A DNA stretch of 64,000 nucleotides from an uncultured Eubacterium sp. (GCA_905234495.1 CAJOHE010000005.1:1-64000), one strand, 5' to 3'. Positions 1 to 7,438 are shown, counted from the first letter of the stretch. The notes: generated by a model from the sequence alone, not told the origin. Numbers and translations: made by a program.

Positions 1-29
1 GCACCGACAGAATGATGATGCTCGCTCAT
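1..29 (-). CDS. Possible 5' end of a gene running off the window
   Basis: On the minus strand an ATG at 29 opens a frame reading MSEHHHSVG before the window edge. An AAAGG lies about 13 nt upstream, and a good promoter (TTGATT, 17 nt, TAATAT) lies at 64-92, so a minus-strand gene starting here is plausible. Only nine codons are visible, so the product cannot be named. Confidence 0.35.
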
Positions 30-63
30 TATAACCGACAACCTTTCATTAATTACTGCTTTT

Positions 64-92
64 ATATTACCATTTTTTAATAATCAAATCAA
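64..92 (-). promoter_or_regulatory. Promoter for the gene at the left edge
   Basis: Minus strand -35 TTGATT (87-92), 17 nt spacer, -10 TAATAT (64-69). Confidence 0.45.
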
Positions 93-130
93 CCAAAAAT
101 ACTCAAATACATCAACAATAAAAAATAAGG

Positions 131-176
131 GCTCGCAGCGCGCGGGCGGTTATTAACCTCCCCTGCGATTTTTTAT
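131..176. terminator. Hairpin, probable intrinsic terminator
   Basis: TCGCAG (133-138) pairs with CTGCGA (163-168), and an inner GGGCGGTT/AACCTCCC stem lies between them. T6 follows on the plus strand, and a looser T-run follows on the minus strand, so it could act in both directions. The plus-strand gene it would serve is not visible. Confidence 0.5.
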
Positions 177-210
177 ATTAGAGGCAAAATTCCGCTTCAA
201 TAATCAATAG

Positions 211-366
211 GGAAAAAGGAGAAATGGCTTAACCATGCGGTTTTTCAAAAACCTCCTGTGCAGAACAGCGCCAAAACTGTCGCCTTTTAGGCACCTGATT
301 TTCAGGGCAAAGCTCTTGAAACCCGCATGAATCCTCAAAAGTGCTGACCTGCTGATTTCCTTTTTT
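211..366 (+). ncRNA. Candidate structured RNA of unknown class
   Basis: This gene-free stretch folds by eye into nested helices. P1 pairs AAAAAGG (213-219) plus AAAT (222-225) with ATTT-CC-TTTTT (355-365). P2 pairs CATGCGG (234-240) with CCGCATG (323-329), extended by TTT/AAA. P3 pairs GTGC (258-261) with GCAC (291-294) around ACAG/CTGT. P4 is CCTGA (294-298)/TCAGG (302-306), so it competes with P3 for C294. The 3' strand of P1 ends in a T-run, and a second plus-strand terminator follows at 391-417. The strand is inferred from those T-runs. It does not match tmRNA, SRP RNA, RNase P or a T-box as I know them. It could instead be a decayed repeat. Confidence 0.4.
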
Positions 367-384
367 ACATGTCAGAAAGGTTAA

Positions 385-417
385 CAGGCACGGAGAAATC
401 CGTGCCCGTTTTGTGTT
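385..417 (+). terminator. Intrinsic terminator
   Basis: GGCACGGA-gaaa-TCCGTGCC followed by CGTTTTGTGTTTTATTTT on the plus strand. On the minus strand no T-run follows, so it points at a plus-strand transcript, perhaps the structured RNA just upstream. Confidence 0.6.
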
Positions 418-807
418 TTATTTTATTATCTTTTCAAATCTGAAGAATTCATCCTCGGCATCGTTTTGTCCGTTTGGGTCGGGATGATGCTCGTTATAGA
501 ATTCCACAATGTGAAAACCGCAGCGGTTAACATAAAAATGAATATTGCGCGTTTCAAAATACGGCGTGCAGGTTTCCCATACTTTAACCTCGGGGTGCAG
601 CTTTTCAACCGCACACCAAGCCGCATAGCCGATACCCTTGCTGTGAGCTTTCGGCGAAGCGAAGAGCAAATCCAAATCGCCTTTGTCGCCTTCAACTTTC
701 AGCACAACACCGCCGACCTTTTTGTCGCCCTGCATAATGCGATACGCCTCGCCGCCGTCTATTGCCCTTTCAATTGTTTCGCGCGATATGATTTCGCCTG
801 CAATTAT
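418..807 (-). pseudogene. GNAT acetyltransferase, 5'-truncated remnant
   Basis: An ORF from an internal ATG at 735 gives 105 residues with the C-terminal half of a GNAT fold, including a KGIG acetyl-CoA loop (residues 33-36) and a C-terminal 'YVNRCGF' strand. Upstream of that ATG the frame stays open and reads like more GNAT sequence, but only back to a TGA at 808-810. It has no ATG, GTG or TTG there and runs into the 3' end of the HAD gene. About 30-50 N-terminal residues of a normal 150-residue GNAT are therefore missing. It is a remnant, unless it is translated from a non-standard start by coupling to the HAD gene. Confidence 0.65.
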
Positions 808-1442
808 TCATCCTCTTTTATGTGGATGTTCCATCCTGTGTCTATCTTCTTTTTCACCTTTTCCGATATTTCTGAATCTAAGACAGGCCAATCTACTACG
901 GTTGTTGCTTTATTTGTTACCAAATGAGCTTTTTCCGCGCATAATGCAAGCGGAGTATCTGCAAGAGAATCAGAATAAAAATTATCAATCACAGGAAATC
1001 CGTGGTCATAAATATACCTTGCTTTCTCCTTTGCATACATTAGATTATTCGTAAATACGCCAAACTCACGGTCATATTCAGTTGCCATATAATTTACGCC
1101 GAGCCTTTTTGCTATAGGCCCGATGATGCAGTCGGGTGATGCGCTTATTATTAGGTCATCAGGCTTTTTCTGTGCAAGATACCATTCGGATATTCTGCAC
1201 TCATATTTATCCCAGTATTTTTCTATCTGTTCGTCAAAATCATCTATCATTGTAAGATAGCTAAACATTTTGCGCTGCAGCTGATAATTAGGAAGCTTTT
1301 CGAAATGATGCAGCACTATGCTTTTCATCAAGCCCGGAAAATATGTAAACCATAATTTAGGGTGACGCTTTATGCACCATAAGGCAAACCCTATTGAGCA
1401 ATCCGAATAGAAAATTGTTCCGTCAAAATCATATACATTCAT
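804..1442 (-). CDS. HAD-superfamily (subclass IB) phosphatase
   Basis: 212 residues. The N-terminus carries the HAD nucleophile motif DFDGT (D5, D7), a helical cap follows, motif II is the Ser of 'IISASP' (about 100), and a C-terminal acidic segment 'VIDNFYSDSLAD' supplies the metal-binding aspartates. This layout matches the phosphoserine-phosphatase-like IB group, which dephosphorylates small metabolites; the substrate is unknown. The start is set by AGAGGAG 6 nt upstream of the ATG. It has its own promoter (1508-1536) fused to the terminator of the gene upstream. Its last bases overlap the open frame of the GNAT remnant. Confidence 0.75.
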   Translation of the reverse strand: MNVYDFDGTIFYSDCSIGFALWCIKRHPKLWFTYFPGLMKSIVLHHFEKLPNYQLQRKMFSYLTMIDDFDEQIEKYWDKYECRISEWYLAQKKPDDLIISASPDCIIGPIAKRLGVNYMATEYDREFGVFTNNLMYAKEKARYIYDHGFPVIDNFYSDSLADTPLALCAEKAHLVTNKATTVVDWPVLDSEISEKVKKKIDTGWNIHIKEDE

Positions 1443-1507
1443 TTGCTACTCCTCTTATCTCGTTGTTAATGAAACTATAAATTTACAAATTGCGATATGT
1501 CAAAAAT

Positions 1508-1536
1508 ATTATACCACAACCCAAAAACAAAGGCAA
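1508..1536 (-). promoter_or_regulatory. Sigma-A promoter of the HAD gene
   Basis: Minus strand -35 TTGCCT (1531-1536), 17 nt spacer, extended -10 TGG-TATAAT (1508-1513). The -35 lies in the 3' arm of the upstream terminator hairpin. An almost identical promoter is at 6662-6690. Confidence 0.7.
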
Positions 1537-1553
1537 CGGACTTCCGCTGCCTT
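1525..1553 (-). terminator. Intrinsic terminator of the 1557 gene, overlapping a promoter
   Basis: On the minus strand GGCAGCGGAAG pairs with the following CCGTTGCC, and TTTGTTTTT follows. The 3' arm doubles as the -35 box of the HAD promoter. Confidence 0.65.
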
Positions 1554-1556
1554 GTC

Positions 1557-1877
1557 TTATTGCTGTTTTTTCTTTTCCTGTTTCAGTACCGTATCATTCA
1601 TTGATTCGTTTGCTTCTTCATCCCAGACCGTTCTCTCAGGACCGAGCGTGCCGTACATAGTATTCTCAAACGAATATGTCATCTTTGAGGTCTTGATAAG
1701 CCTCTCGTTTTCCGTATCATCTTCAAACGTACCGAGCCGTGCATAAATATCCTGTGTAATCTCATAGTCATACTGTTCGCGCCCCTCGCGGCTTGTATAT
1801 ATGATTTCCGCAAAATATCTTTCGGTTTCAGGATTATAATATGCCGTCCAATTGTTTCCTTGCTTTTTGAACTCCAT
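1557..1877 (-). CDS. Small hypothetical protein
   Basis: 106 residues starting at ATG 1877, chosen because AAGGAG lies 7 nt upstream; an ATG 33 nt further upstream has no such site. The sequence is hydrophilic and rich in Tyr, Glu and Asp ('NNWTAYYNPETERYFAEIIYTSREGREQYDYEIT'-like beta segments, residues 7-40) and ends in a charged QEKKKQQ tail. There is no signal peptide or membrane segment. I do not recognise a family. It forms a single-gene unit with a clear terminator. Confidence 0.6.
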   Translation of the reverse strand: MEFKKQGNNWTAYYNPETERYFAEIIYTSREGREQYDYEITQDIYARLGTFEDDTENERLIKTSKMTYSFENTMYGTLGPERTVWDEEANESMNDTVLKQEKKKQQ

Positions 1878-2013
1878 TTTGCTCTCCTTACTTTGAATTT
1901 GAAATTGCATGACTCACAAATTCCGCTGTGCTTTCTGCTTACTTATTCGCCGATAAAGAAACCCATGGTCAGTAATTTAATTATATCATTTGTTATAGAA
2001 TAAACCGTTACAA

Positions 2014-3243
2014 TCAGAACGTTATTAATTCATTATACGCTCTGATTGCGTATCCGTCGGTCATGCCTGATATGTAGTCAATAACCGCCTGAATGTAGTA
2101 TTCTTCTTTCTCTAAACTATGATAAATCTTTTCATTGTCGCAGATTGTTATATCCTTATTCAAATATTCCGGCACGATGCTTTTATCAACATATTTTGCA
2201 AGCCATTCCGAAAAATCCTTGATAAACGACGGGTAATATTGCTCCATCTTCAATAATTCTGAAAATGTGTTTTCCGCTTTATATGCGGAATATAACTGTT
2301 TGAACAGAGAATTAATTACAAGCCTTGCATATTCCTCAAAATACTTTAAACGTTTGTTATCGTAAATAGTATGATAATTGAAATCCTTGATTTCTTTAAG
2401 CCTTTTTGCGTAGTCTTCGCTTAAACAGATTCCCGCTTCGGGAGAACTGTTGTTGCAAACATCTATTATCAGGTTGTGCATAATTACGGTTGTATTTATT
2501 GCATCGCCGTCAAACGCTTTGGCATACTCTTCAAGCTTCTTTTTATCCGAATCAGACAGGAATCCAAGCCTTTTGGCGTCTTCAATATCTCTGCCGACAT
2601 ATGCGATTTTATCCGACAGTTTAACAACGCAGCCCTCCCAGGTCGCAGGCTCAAATTCACCGGCATTTTTTATTGAGTTTAAACCAAGCAATTCATCTCT
2701 CGGGATTAATCCGTTTTTGTCAATTTCACCGCAATGGGAAATAATACCGTCTCTTACCGCGTATGTGAGCATTAAGTTTTTGAGATGGGCATGTTTATCC
2801 TCAAGCAACTCAATTCTATCAACAAATCGCAGACCGTTTTGCTCGTGCCAGAATGATTTGTTTAAATACTTTTCGCTTAGCTCGCGTAAAATGTATTCGC
2901 CTTTGTGACCGAACGGAGCGTGACCTAAATCATGCCCCATGGCAATAGCTTTCGTAAGGTCGATGTTGAGCCCGAGCGTGTCGGCGATTGTATGACTGAC
3001 GGATTCGACGTGCGCCACATGTTCCATTCTCGTACAGACATGGTCATTGCCGATGTTATAAAACACCTGCGTTTTATGCTTTAATCTTCTGTACGCAAGA
3101 GAATGGAGTATGCGGGAATAGTCGCGGGAGAATTCATTTCGCACGTCATCCGACCTGCTATACAGTTGACCTTCCCGCTTAATCAGCTGCTCCCACTTCG
3201 GGTTTTCAGCATTTACAGCAAACGAAGAAAAAATCTTTGACAT
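2014..3243 (-). CDS. dgt: dGTP triphosphohydrolase-like HD-domain protein
   Basis: 409 residues, the usual length for the dGTPase-like family that hydrolyses dNTPs to nucleoside plus triphosphate and so limits the dNTP pool. The metal-binding H...HD...D signature is visible: H75 in 'TRMEH', H104-D105 in 'AMGHDLGHAPFGH', and a later Asp in 'KLSDKIAYVGRD'. The N-terminal 'SRDYSRILHSLAYRRLKHKTQV' block (39-60) is also typical. The ATG has AAAGGTGAT just upstream. The gene stands alone, divergent from the plus-strand gene at 3587. Substrate preference among dNTPs cannot be read from the sequence. Confidence 0.85.
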   Translation of the reverse strand: MSKIFSSFAVNAENPKWEQLIKREGQLYSRSDDVRNEFSRDYSRILHSLAYRRLKHKTQVFYNIGNDHVCTRMEHVAHVESVSHTIADTLGLNIDLTKAIAMGHDLGHAPFGHKGEYILRELSEKYLNKSFWHEQNGLRFVDRIELLEDKHAHLKNLMLTYAVRDGIISHCGEIDKNGLIPRDELLGLNSIKNAGEFEPATWEGCVVKLSDKIAYVGRDIEDAKRLGFLSDSDKKKLEEYAKAFDGDAINTTVIMHNLIIDVCNNSSPEAGICLSEDYAKRLKEIKDFNYHTIYDNKRLKYFEEYARLVINSLFKQLYSAYKAENTFSELLKMEQYYPSFIKDFSEWLAKYVDKSIVPEYLNKDITICDNEKIYHSLEKEEYYIQAVIDYISGMTDGYAIRAYNELITF

Positions 3244-3586
3244 AATATCACCTTTAATTAATTATTGATTCGGATTCCTTATTACTCCCAAATCAATAAT
3301 AACACATTATTTAATACGATTCTATAATATCGCCGCATATTTTTTATCTTGCTGAATTTTTCATGGTTCTGTCAAGCTGATAGTCCAGATTATGGTACAC
3401 AAATCGTCCGGTGTATTTACAACGGCGGGGGTTTGTGATATATTGGCCTTGGACAGAGAAACAAAGCCAATGTTTTTGTTGCATTGTTTGTGTGTATTTT
3501 ACTTCTCTTTTACCTTTCATCTTATTATATAATTGTTTCTCTGTCCGAGGTCTTCTATGACTGAAAGTAGCCAATGAGGTGATTTT
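3244..3586. other. Divergent intergenic region with inverted repeats
   Basis: No gene is seen. A 16-bp inverted repeat with one mismatch (3447-3462 and 3535-3550, core GGACAGAGAAAC) is separated by 72 bp. Inside it, ATTGGC (3443-3448) and GCCAAT (3466-3471) form a hairpin followed by GTTTTTGTT, which resembles a plus-strand terminator. CACAAA and TTTGTG near 3400-3440 form a further inverted pair. It could hold a small RNA or the scar of a small mobile repeat. GAGGTGATTTT before 3587 is the ribosome binding site of the next gene. Confidence 0.4.
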
Positions 3587-4153
3587 ATGAATGAAAATGG
3601 CCTTAATAAATCTGCAAAAATCGGCATTGTTATAACAGTACTTGTTATAGGTTTCCTGATTTACTCGGGAATCAATAGCGGTAATAATCAAAGCAAAACC
3701 ACGGAAAAAGCCGCAACGACTTCGGTAACGCTCGAAACGGCATCGCATAGTTACAGCGGTGTGCCGTATGAGGGAATGGCTGAAAGTGAGGTTGAGTTCA
3801 CCTCGCTCGGTAATGCCGACGAGGTGGAAGCGTGCACGGACTTTTACAAGCTCAACGCAAAGCACAGGTGGAAGGAATACAAGTGGAAAGAAAACGGAAA
3901 AACCGTTTTCAAGGTAACAATCAGATACTTTGATTATGAAAAGGATTGTGCCGTCCCCGGCTTTGTTTCCGACGTCTGCGACTGGCGGGATTCTTATAAA
4001 AGCAATAAGACCACTACCAAAAAGCACACCACAACCACGGACCCTTATAACGCAAAGGATTACAACAACGAAGACGATTTTTACGACGACCATTATGATG
4101 ATTTCGCGGACTACAATGAAGCCGAGGAATACTATAACGACCACAACGATTAA
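3587..4153 (+). CDS. Membrane-anchored protein with Thr-rich linker and acidic tail
   Basis: 188 residues. A single hydrophobic segment (about 12-28) follows a short cytoplasmic N-terminus, giving an N-in/C-out anchor. A Ser/Thr/Lys linker (about 32-50) leads to a small extracellular region of about 80 residues with the sequence 'HRWKEYKWKENGKTVFKVTIRYFDY'. A second Thr/Lys-rich linker and a low-complexity Asp/Tyr/Asn tail (about 152-188) complete it. GAGGTG 8 nt upstream supports the ATG. I do not recognise a family. The acidic tail could bind cations or cell-wall polymers, but this is a guess. Confidence 0.65.
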   Translation: MNENGLNKSAKIGIVITVLVIGFLIYSGINSGNNQSKTTEKAATTSVTLETASHSYSGVPYEGMAESEVEFTSLGNADEVEACTDFYKLNAKHRWKEYKWKENGKTVFKVTIRYFDYEKDCAVPGFVSDVCDWRDSYKSNKTTTKKHTTTTDPYNAKDYNNEDDFYDDHYDDFADYNEAEEYYNDHND

Positions 4154-4170
4154 ATGATTATCAACATACA

Positions 4171-4206
4171 AAAAAGAGGGATGTCCGTAAAGGGCATCCT
4201 TTTTTA
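4171..4206 (+). terminator. Intrinsic terminator
   Basis: GGATGTCC-gtaaa-GGGCATCC flanked by A-run and T6. Closely resembles the hairpin at 9486-9516. Confidence 0.75.
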
Positions 4207-4267
4207 GTGTTTACTTTTCGTCAGAACTGTTGTCGTTATCGTCGCTCTTTTTCGCACCTCTGCATAG

Positions 4268-4897
4268 TTATTCAAAGAGCTGTCCGGGGAGTTTCAGCTT
4301 TTCTTTCGGCGGGAAGGCTTTGTCGAATTCGTCGACGTCCTCGTCCTTTACATAGTAGCCCTGCGGGGTCTGATAGACGCCGGTGACGCCGTCAAGATAG
4401 CCCGGAATCAGCTCCCTGCACAGGAAGAACGAATCGTCCTCGCCCTCGGGCAAATCGTGGTAGCGGATACCGAACTTGCGGGCAAAATCAAAGCCGCTCT
4501 TGCCGTAAAAATCAATGTTGCCCTCAAACAGAACCGCGCCGAAGCCGAGCTTTGCAGCCTGTTCCAGAGAGTAGTCAAGAAGCTTTTTGCCGTAGCCCCT
4601 GCGTTTGAGGTCGGGCGTGATGCAGATTGGCCCCATTGTGAGCACGGGAACGTCTTTGCCGCCGTCCGAGTTTATGACGGTTTTCATAAATATATTCTGC
4701 CCGATTATGCTTCCGTCCTGTTCCATAACGAAGTCCAGCTCTTTTACGAAAGCAGGGTCGTCGCGCAGAACGTGAATAACGTAATGCTCGCTGCAACCGG
4801 GACGGTAAACGTTCCAGAACGATTCCCTGACGAGGTTTTCAACCTCTTTATAATCCTCCGCCTTTTCAGCGCGGATTAAATAATCTTTTTCTGACAT
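4268..4897 (-). CDS. GNAT family N-acetyltransferase
   Basis: 209 residues. An N-terminal 'YLIRAEKAEDYKEVENLVRESF' block (6-27) is the first strand and helix of a GNAT fold. The acetyl-CoA binding loop is 'RRGYGKKLL' within 'GPICITPDLKRRGYGKKLLDY' (about 90-110), and 'FYGKSGF' gives the final strand. The C-terminal 70 residues extend beyond the core, as in the YhbS-like group. The acceptor is unknown. AAAGGAG lies just upstream of the ATG. It is the last gene of a minus-strand run from 6627, 16 nt after the phosphatidyltransferase gene. Confidence 0.8.
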   Translation of the reverse strand: MSEKDYLIRAEKAEDYKEVENLVRESFWNVYRPGCSEHYVIHVLRDDPAFVKELDFVMEQDGSIIGQNIFMKTVINSDGGKDVPVLTMGPICITPDLKRRGYGKKLLDYSLEQAAKLGFGAVLFEGNIDFYGKSGFDFARKFGIRYHDLPEGEDDSFFLCRELIPGYLDGVTGVYQTPQGYYVKDEDVDEFDKAFPPKEKLKLPGQLFE

Positions 4898-4913
4898 TTT
4901 ATTGCTCCTTTAT

Positions 4914-5417
4914 TTATACTTCTTTTCCCGTTCTGATGTAATGTCCTTCCTGAACGGCGGCAAAGGTTGCAACTGCGCAAACGACTGCGCCGCTGTGTTT
5001 TAGCTCAATAAAGCTCAGCGTTAAGGGCAGCAGAAACAGCAAAAGACCCGTGATTTTATTCATTATTGTGTGCTCGGAAACGAACTTTTTCCGACAAACG
5101 AATCCCGAAATGATATTGATTGCTTTAATTACGGCAATCAAGCAAACCCAAATTATCATCCACTTCGGAACTTCTGTTTCGGGCACTATTTTAACAAATG
5201 CCGATACTGCAAAAATGAAATCCGCAACCGTATCCAAACGGGAACCGAATTCGCTTTCGGCATCCAGTTTTCTTGCGACTGTTCCGTCAGCCATATCGGT
5301 GAGTCCGCAAACCAGATACACCGCATAAAACCAAAATGAAAAGACGGGCAGGAACAGTAAAACTATACTGAATAGAATGCGGCTGCCGGTCAGGATATTT
5401 GCTATGTGTTTTTTCAT
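4914..5417 (-). CDS. CDP-alcohol phosphatidyltransferase family protein
   Basis: 167 residues, an integral membrane enzyme that transfers a phosphatidyl group from CDP-diacylglycerol to an alcohol. The complete family signature is present: D41, D44-G45, A48-R49, G58, D62 and D66, with the standard spacing. About five hydrophobic segments are seen. It is shorter than PgsA or PssA and resembles the small unclassified members found beside GNAT genes in Clostridia, so I do not assign a phospholipid product. AAGGAACAATAAT precedes the ATG. Confidence 0.8.
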   Translation of the reverse strand: MKKHIANILTGSRILFSIVLLFLPVFSFWFYAVYLVCGLTDMADGTVARKLDAESEFGSRLDTVADFIFAVSAFVKIVPETEVPKWMIIWVCLIAVIKAINIISGFVCRKKFVSEHTIMNKITGLLLFLLPLTLSFIELKHSGAVVCAVATFAAVQEGHYIRTGKEV

Positions 5418-5418
5418 A

Positions 5419-5601
5419 TTATTGTTCCTTACAAAAAGCCGCTATTTCCTGCTCCAGCAGGCGGTATACATTTGCAACGAGATAACCGTCGGCAATCGCG
5501 TGGTTGAGGCGGACCGTAAGCGGCATCATCAGCCTGCCGTTTTCCTCGCGGTATTTGCCCCAGTTAATAATGGGCGGAAAATACAGTTTCAAATTCGTCA
5601 T
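5419..5601 (-). pseudogene. Chloramphenicol acetyltransferase C-terminal remnant
   Basis: 60 residues match only the last quarter of type A chloramphenicol acetyltransferases: 'PPIINWGKY' followed by the catalytic HxxxDG box (H34, D38, G39) and the closing helix. The usual enzyme is about 210-220 residues and works as a trimer. The active-site histidine is here, but most of the fold and the chloramphenicol-binding half are absent, so it should not confer resistance. The frame is closed by a stop a few codons upstream of the ATG. A GGGG before the ATG might still allow translation of the fragment. Confidence 0.75.
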
Positions 5602-5630
5602 ATTATTACCCCGTTAAATTACAGTATGTA

Positions 5631-6050
5631 TTATTCAACCGTAAAGCTTTCGGTTTTTAAATCGCAGTAGTATCTGCCGCCGGTTGCCGTGAATTTTAAA
5701 ACACAGTAGTCCGGGTCGGTTACACCCTGCTTATAAAACATTGTGTCGCCCTTTTTCCAAATCATATTCTTGGTTTTTTGGTCGGTAAGAACTTCCATTT
5801 TGCCCTTCAGCATAACGCCGGTGTATTTTATCAAACCTTTGTGACAGAAATAAATACAGGCGTTCGGATTGTTCAGATACTGCTTAACCCTCATTGAAGA
5901 GGTGTTTGTCGAAAAGTAAAACTCCTTAATTCCGTCGGTCTTTCTCGGGCTCAGCATAGCTTTTACGTTGGGGAACCCCTCCTCGTCAACGGAGCATATA
6001 AAAGCGACTTTTTGTTTTCCGATAAACTGAGCTAATTTATTATTATCCAT
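5631..6050 (-). CDS. Pyridoxamine 5'-phosphate oxidase-like flavin-binding protein
   Basis: 139 residues with a split-barrel FMN-binding fold typical of the PNPOx-like group: 'VAFICSVDEEGFPNVKAML' (about 13-31), 'FYFSTNTSSMRVKQYLNNPNACIYF' (about 44-68), and a C-terminal 'CVLKFTATGGRYY'. Such proteins bind FMN, F420 or haem; the substrate is not evident. The start at 6050 is preferred over the longer frame because GGAGGAAATGTT precedes it. It sits between the oxidoreductase gene (6082) and the CAT remnant. Confidence 0.75.
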   Translation of the reverse strand: MDNNKLAQFIGKQKVAFICSVDEEGFPNVKAMLSPRKTDGIKEFYFSTNTSSMRVKQYLNNPNACIYFCHKGLIKYTGVMLKGKMEVLTDQKTKNMIWKKGDTMFYKQGVTDPDYCVLKFTATGGRYYCDLKTESFTVE

Positions 6051-6081
6051 AACATTTCCTCCGTCAGTCGGGACTTGTCCT

Positions 6082-6627
6082 TTACAACTGAGCAATTACT
6101 TTTTCAACGATTTCGTCGGCGTTGAAGCCTTCAACGTCAAGCATTTCGGCTTTTATCAGCGTAGTTTCGGGAATGCCCATATACACCTTTGCGAGTTCCG
6201 TTATATAGCCGAAGCTGTAATCGGAAACATAAGGTCCGCCCGCGGTTGTAACATAAATTATCTCGTCCGCTTTGCAGAGCCCGTGGGGCGAGCCGTCGGG
6301 CGCGTATTCCGAAATAATGCCCGTGACATAGATATTTTCAATGTAGAGTTTCAGCACCGACGGGAAAGACGAATCCCAGTACGGCGCGGAAATGACGATT
6401 TTATCCGCCGCGGCAAATTGCTTTGCAAGGTCAAACATACTGTCCGAATAATCGCCGAGTTCAACGAGCTTTGTCCGCTTTTCAAGCTTTCCTTCACTCA
6501 GCGGCTGCAGGTTTTCGCCGGGCAGGTATATTTCCGTATATTCATTTCCGAGCTTTTCCAAAACCGCTCTTGCGATTTTATCCGTCCGTGATTCCTTACG
6601 GACGCAGGCGTTAATATAAAGTACCAT
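6082..6627 (-). CDS. Flavodoxin-fold NAD(P)H-dependent oxidoreductase
   Basis: 181 residues. 'MVLYINACVRKESRTDKIA' is the flavodoxin-like beta1/phosphate-binding loop, 'ISAPYWDSSFPSVLKLYIE' the FMN-side loop, and 'YVTTAGGPY' the second flavin loop, all as in the Flavodoxin_2/azoreductase family. These enzymes reduce quinones, azo dyes or nitro-compounds with NAD(P)H. The start at 6627 has AAAGG 9 nt upstream; the 21-codon upstream extension overlaps the promoter at 6662-6690 and is rejected. It heads a run of minus-strand genes to 4268. Confidence 0.75.
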   Translation of the reverse strand: MVLYINACVRKESRTDKIARAVLEKLGNEYTEIYLPGENLQPLSEGKLEKRTKLVELGDYSDSMFDLAKQFAAADKIVISAPYWDSSFPSVLKLYIENIYVTGIISEYAPDGSPHGLCKADEIIYVTTAGGPYVSDYSFGYITELAKVYMGIPETTLIKAEMLDVEGFNADEIVEKVIAQL

Positions 6628-6661
6628 AATTTTGCCTTTGCTTTCATAATATGTCTGTTTA

Positions 6662-6690
6662 ATTATACCACAACGCAAAGGCAAAGGCAA
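6662..6690 (-). promoter_or_regulatory. Sigma-A promoter for the 6627-4268 genes
   Basis: Minus strand -35 TTGCCT (6685-6690), 17 nt, extended -10 TGG-TATAAT (6662-6667). It shares TCCGTTGCCTTTG and GTTGTGGTATAAT with the promoter at 1508-1536. Confidence 0.75.
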
Positions 6691-6701
6691 CGGATTGCCC
6701 C

Positions 6702-6905
6702 GTGTTCTTTGCGGCGGCGCCGGTTGTATCAGCCATTTCGCTTACAGCTTCCGTTGGCATCGTTCTGATAGCTTATTCGGCTGTAAACATCCTTTATATG
6801 ATTGTTCTCAAGAAGAATGCAAAGGAAGTTGAAAAGCTCGTTTCTGAAAGAAAAAATGTTGCCGAGCCCGCCGCTGCGGTTGAGGTTGAGGCAGAAGCTG
6901 AATAA
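6702..6905 (+). pseudogene. Short membrane-protein tail, probably a gene remnant
   Basis: A 67-codon frame from a GTG gives one long hydrophobic stretch (about residues 5-36), a basic-acidic helix (KKNAKEVEKLVSERK) and an Ala/Glu tail. There is no ribosome binding site, and the 5' end lies within the divergent promoter at 6662-6690. A clear terminator follows at 6911, so it looks like the 3' end of a lost membrane-protein gene. A genuine small membrane protein is the alternative. Confidence 0.45.
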
Positions 6906-6910
6906 ATACA

Positions 6911-6936
6911 AAAGGCACGGAATACCGTGCCTTTTA
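6911..6936 (+). terminator. Intrinsic terminator
   Basis: AAAGGCACGG-aata-CCGTGCCTTTT. Confidence 0.75.
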
Positions 6937-6961
6937 ATGTTAAATCATAGGAGGATTTATT

Positions 6962-7390
6962 ATGTCAAAAAAGGTTAATATTGCGGTTATTATAATTTCC
7001 GTTATCGCTATCTGCATTTCTTCGGTAAGCCTCTATTTTACGCTCAGCCCCGCCGAAGAGGAAAAAGGCGACATTCAGTACGTAATGTATCTCGGCACAA
7101 ACGATAAGGACACAAACGAACCCGTCTGTACGCCCGCCGAGGCAAAGGAAAAGGTTGAGGCTATTCTCTGCGACAAAATGGGCGGCTTCACAATTCAGGA
7201 AGCAAACGGCGGCTGGCTCGGTGACGACGGCACTCAGTATAACGAGTACACGCTGGTAATCTATCTCAGCGCCACGGATATTGACGCGGTGCACAGCGTG
7301 GCGGACATCATGATTGAAGAGTTCAATCAGAGCTCAATCCTGATTCAGGCAAACACAACTCAGACGGAATTCTACACAACAGCGGAATAA
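6962..7390 (+). CDS. DUF3574-like membrane-anchored protein
   Basis: 142 residues. An N-terminal transmembrane anchor (about 7-27) is followed by an extracytoplasmic domain of about 105 residues: 'QYVMYLGTNDKDTNEPVCTPAEAKEKVEAIL...GGFTIQEANGGWLGDDG...EYTLVIYLSATD'. This follows the pattern of small DUF3574-type proteins, whose function is not known. AGGAGG 7 nt upstream fixes the ATG. It is a single-gene unit between two terminators. Confidence 0.6.
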   Translation: MSKKVNIAVIIISVIAICISSVSLYFTLSPAEEEKGDIQYVMYLGTNDKDTNEPVCTPAEAKEKVEAILCDKMGGFTIQEANGGWLGDDGTQYNEYTLVIYLSATDIDAVHSVADIMIEEFNQSSILIQANTTQTEFYTTAE

Positions 7391-7398
7391 AACAAAAG

Positions 7399-7438
7399 CA
7401 TCGGGATTCGCCCTTTGGCGAATCCCGATGTTGTTATT
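7399..7438 (+). terminator. Intrinsic terminator
   Basis: CATCGGGATTCGCC pairs with GGCGAATCCCGATG; TTGTTATTT follows. Confidence 0.8.

Noticed and set aside
3344..4171. 275-codon minus-strand ORF covering the whole 3587 gene
   Set aside because: It is antisense to a plus-strand gene with a proper ribosome binding site and terminator, and its translation is a low-complexity Val/Ile run produced by the Asp/Tyr-rich tail on the other strand.
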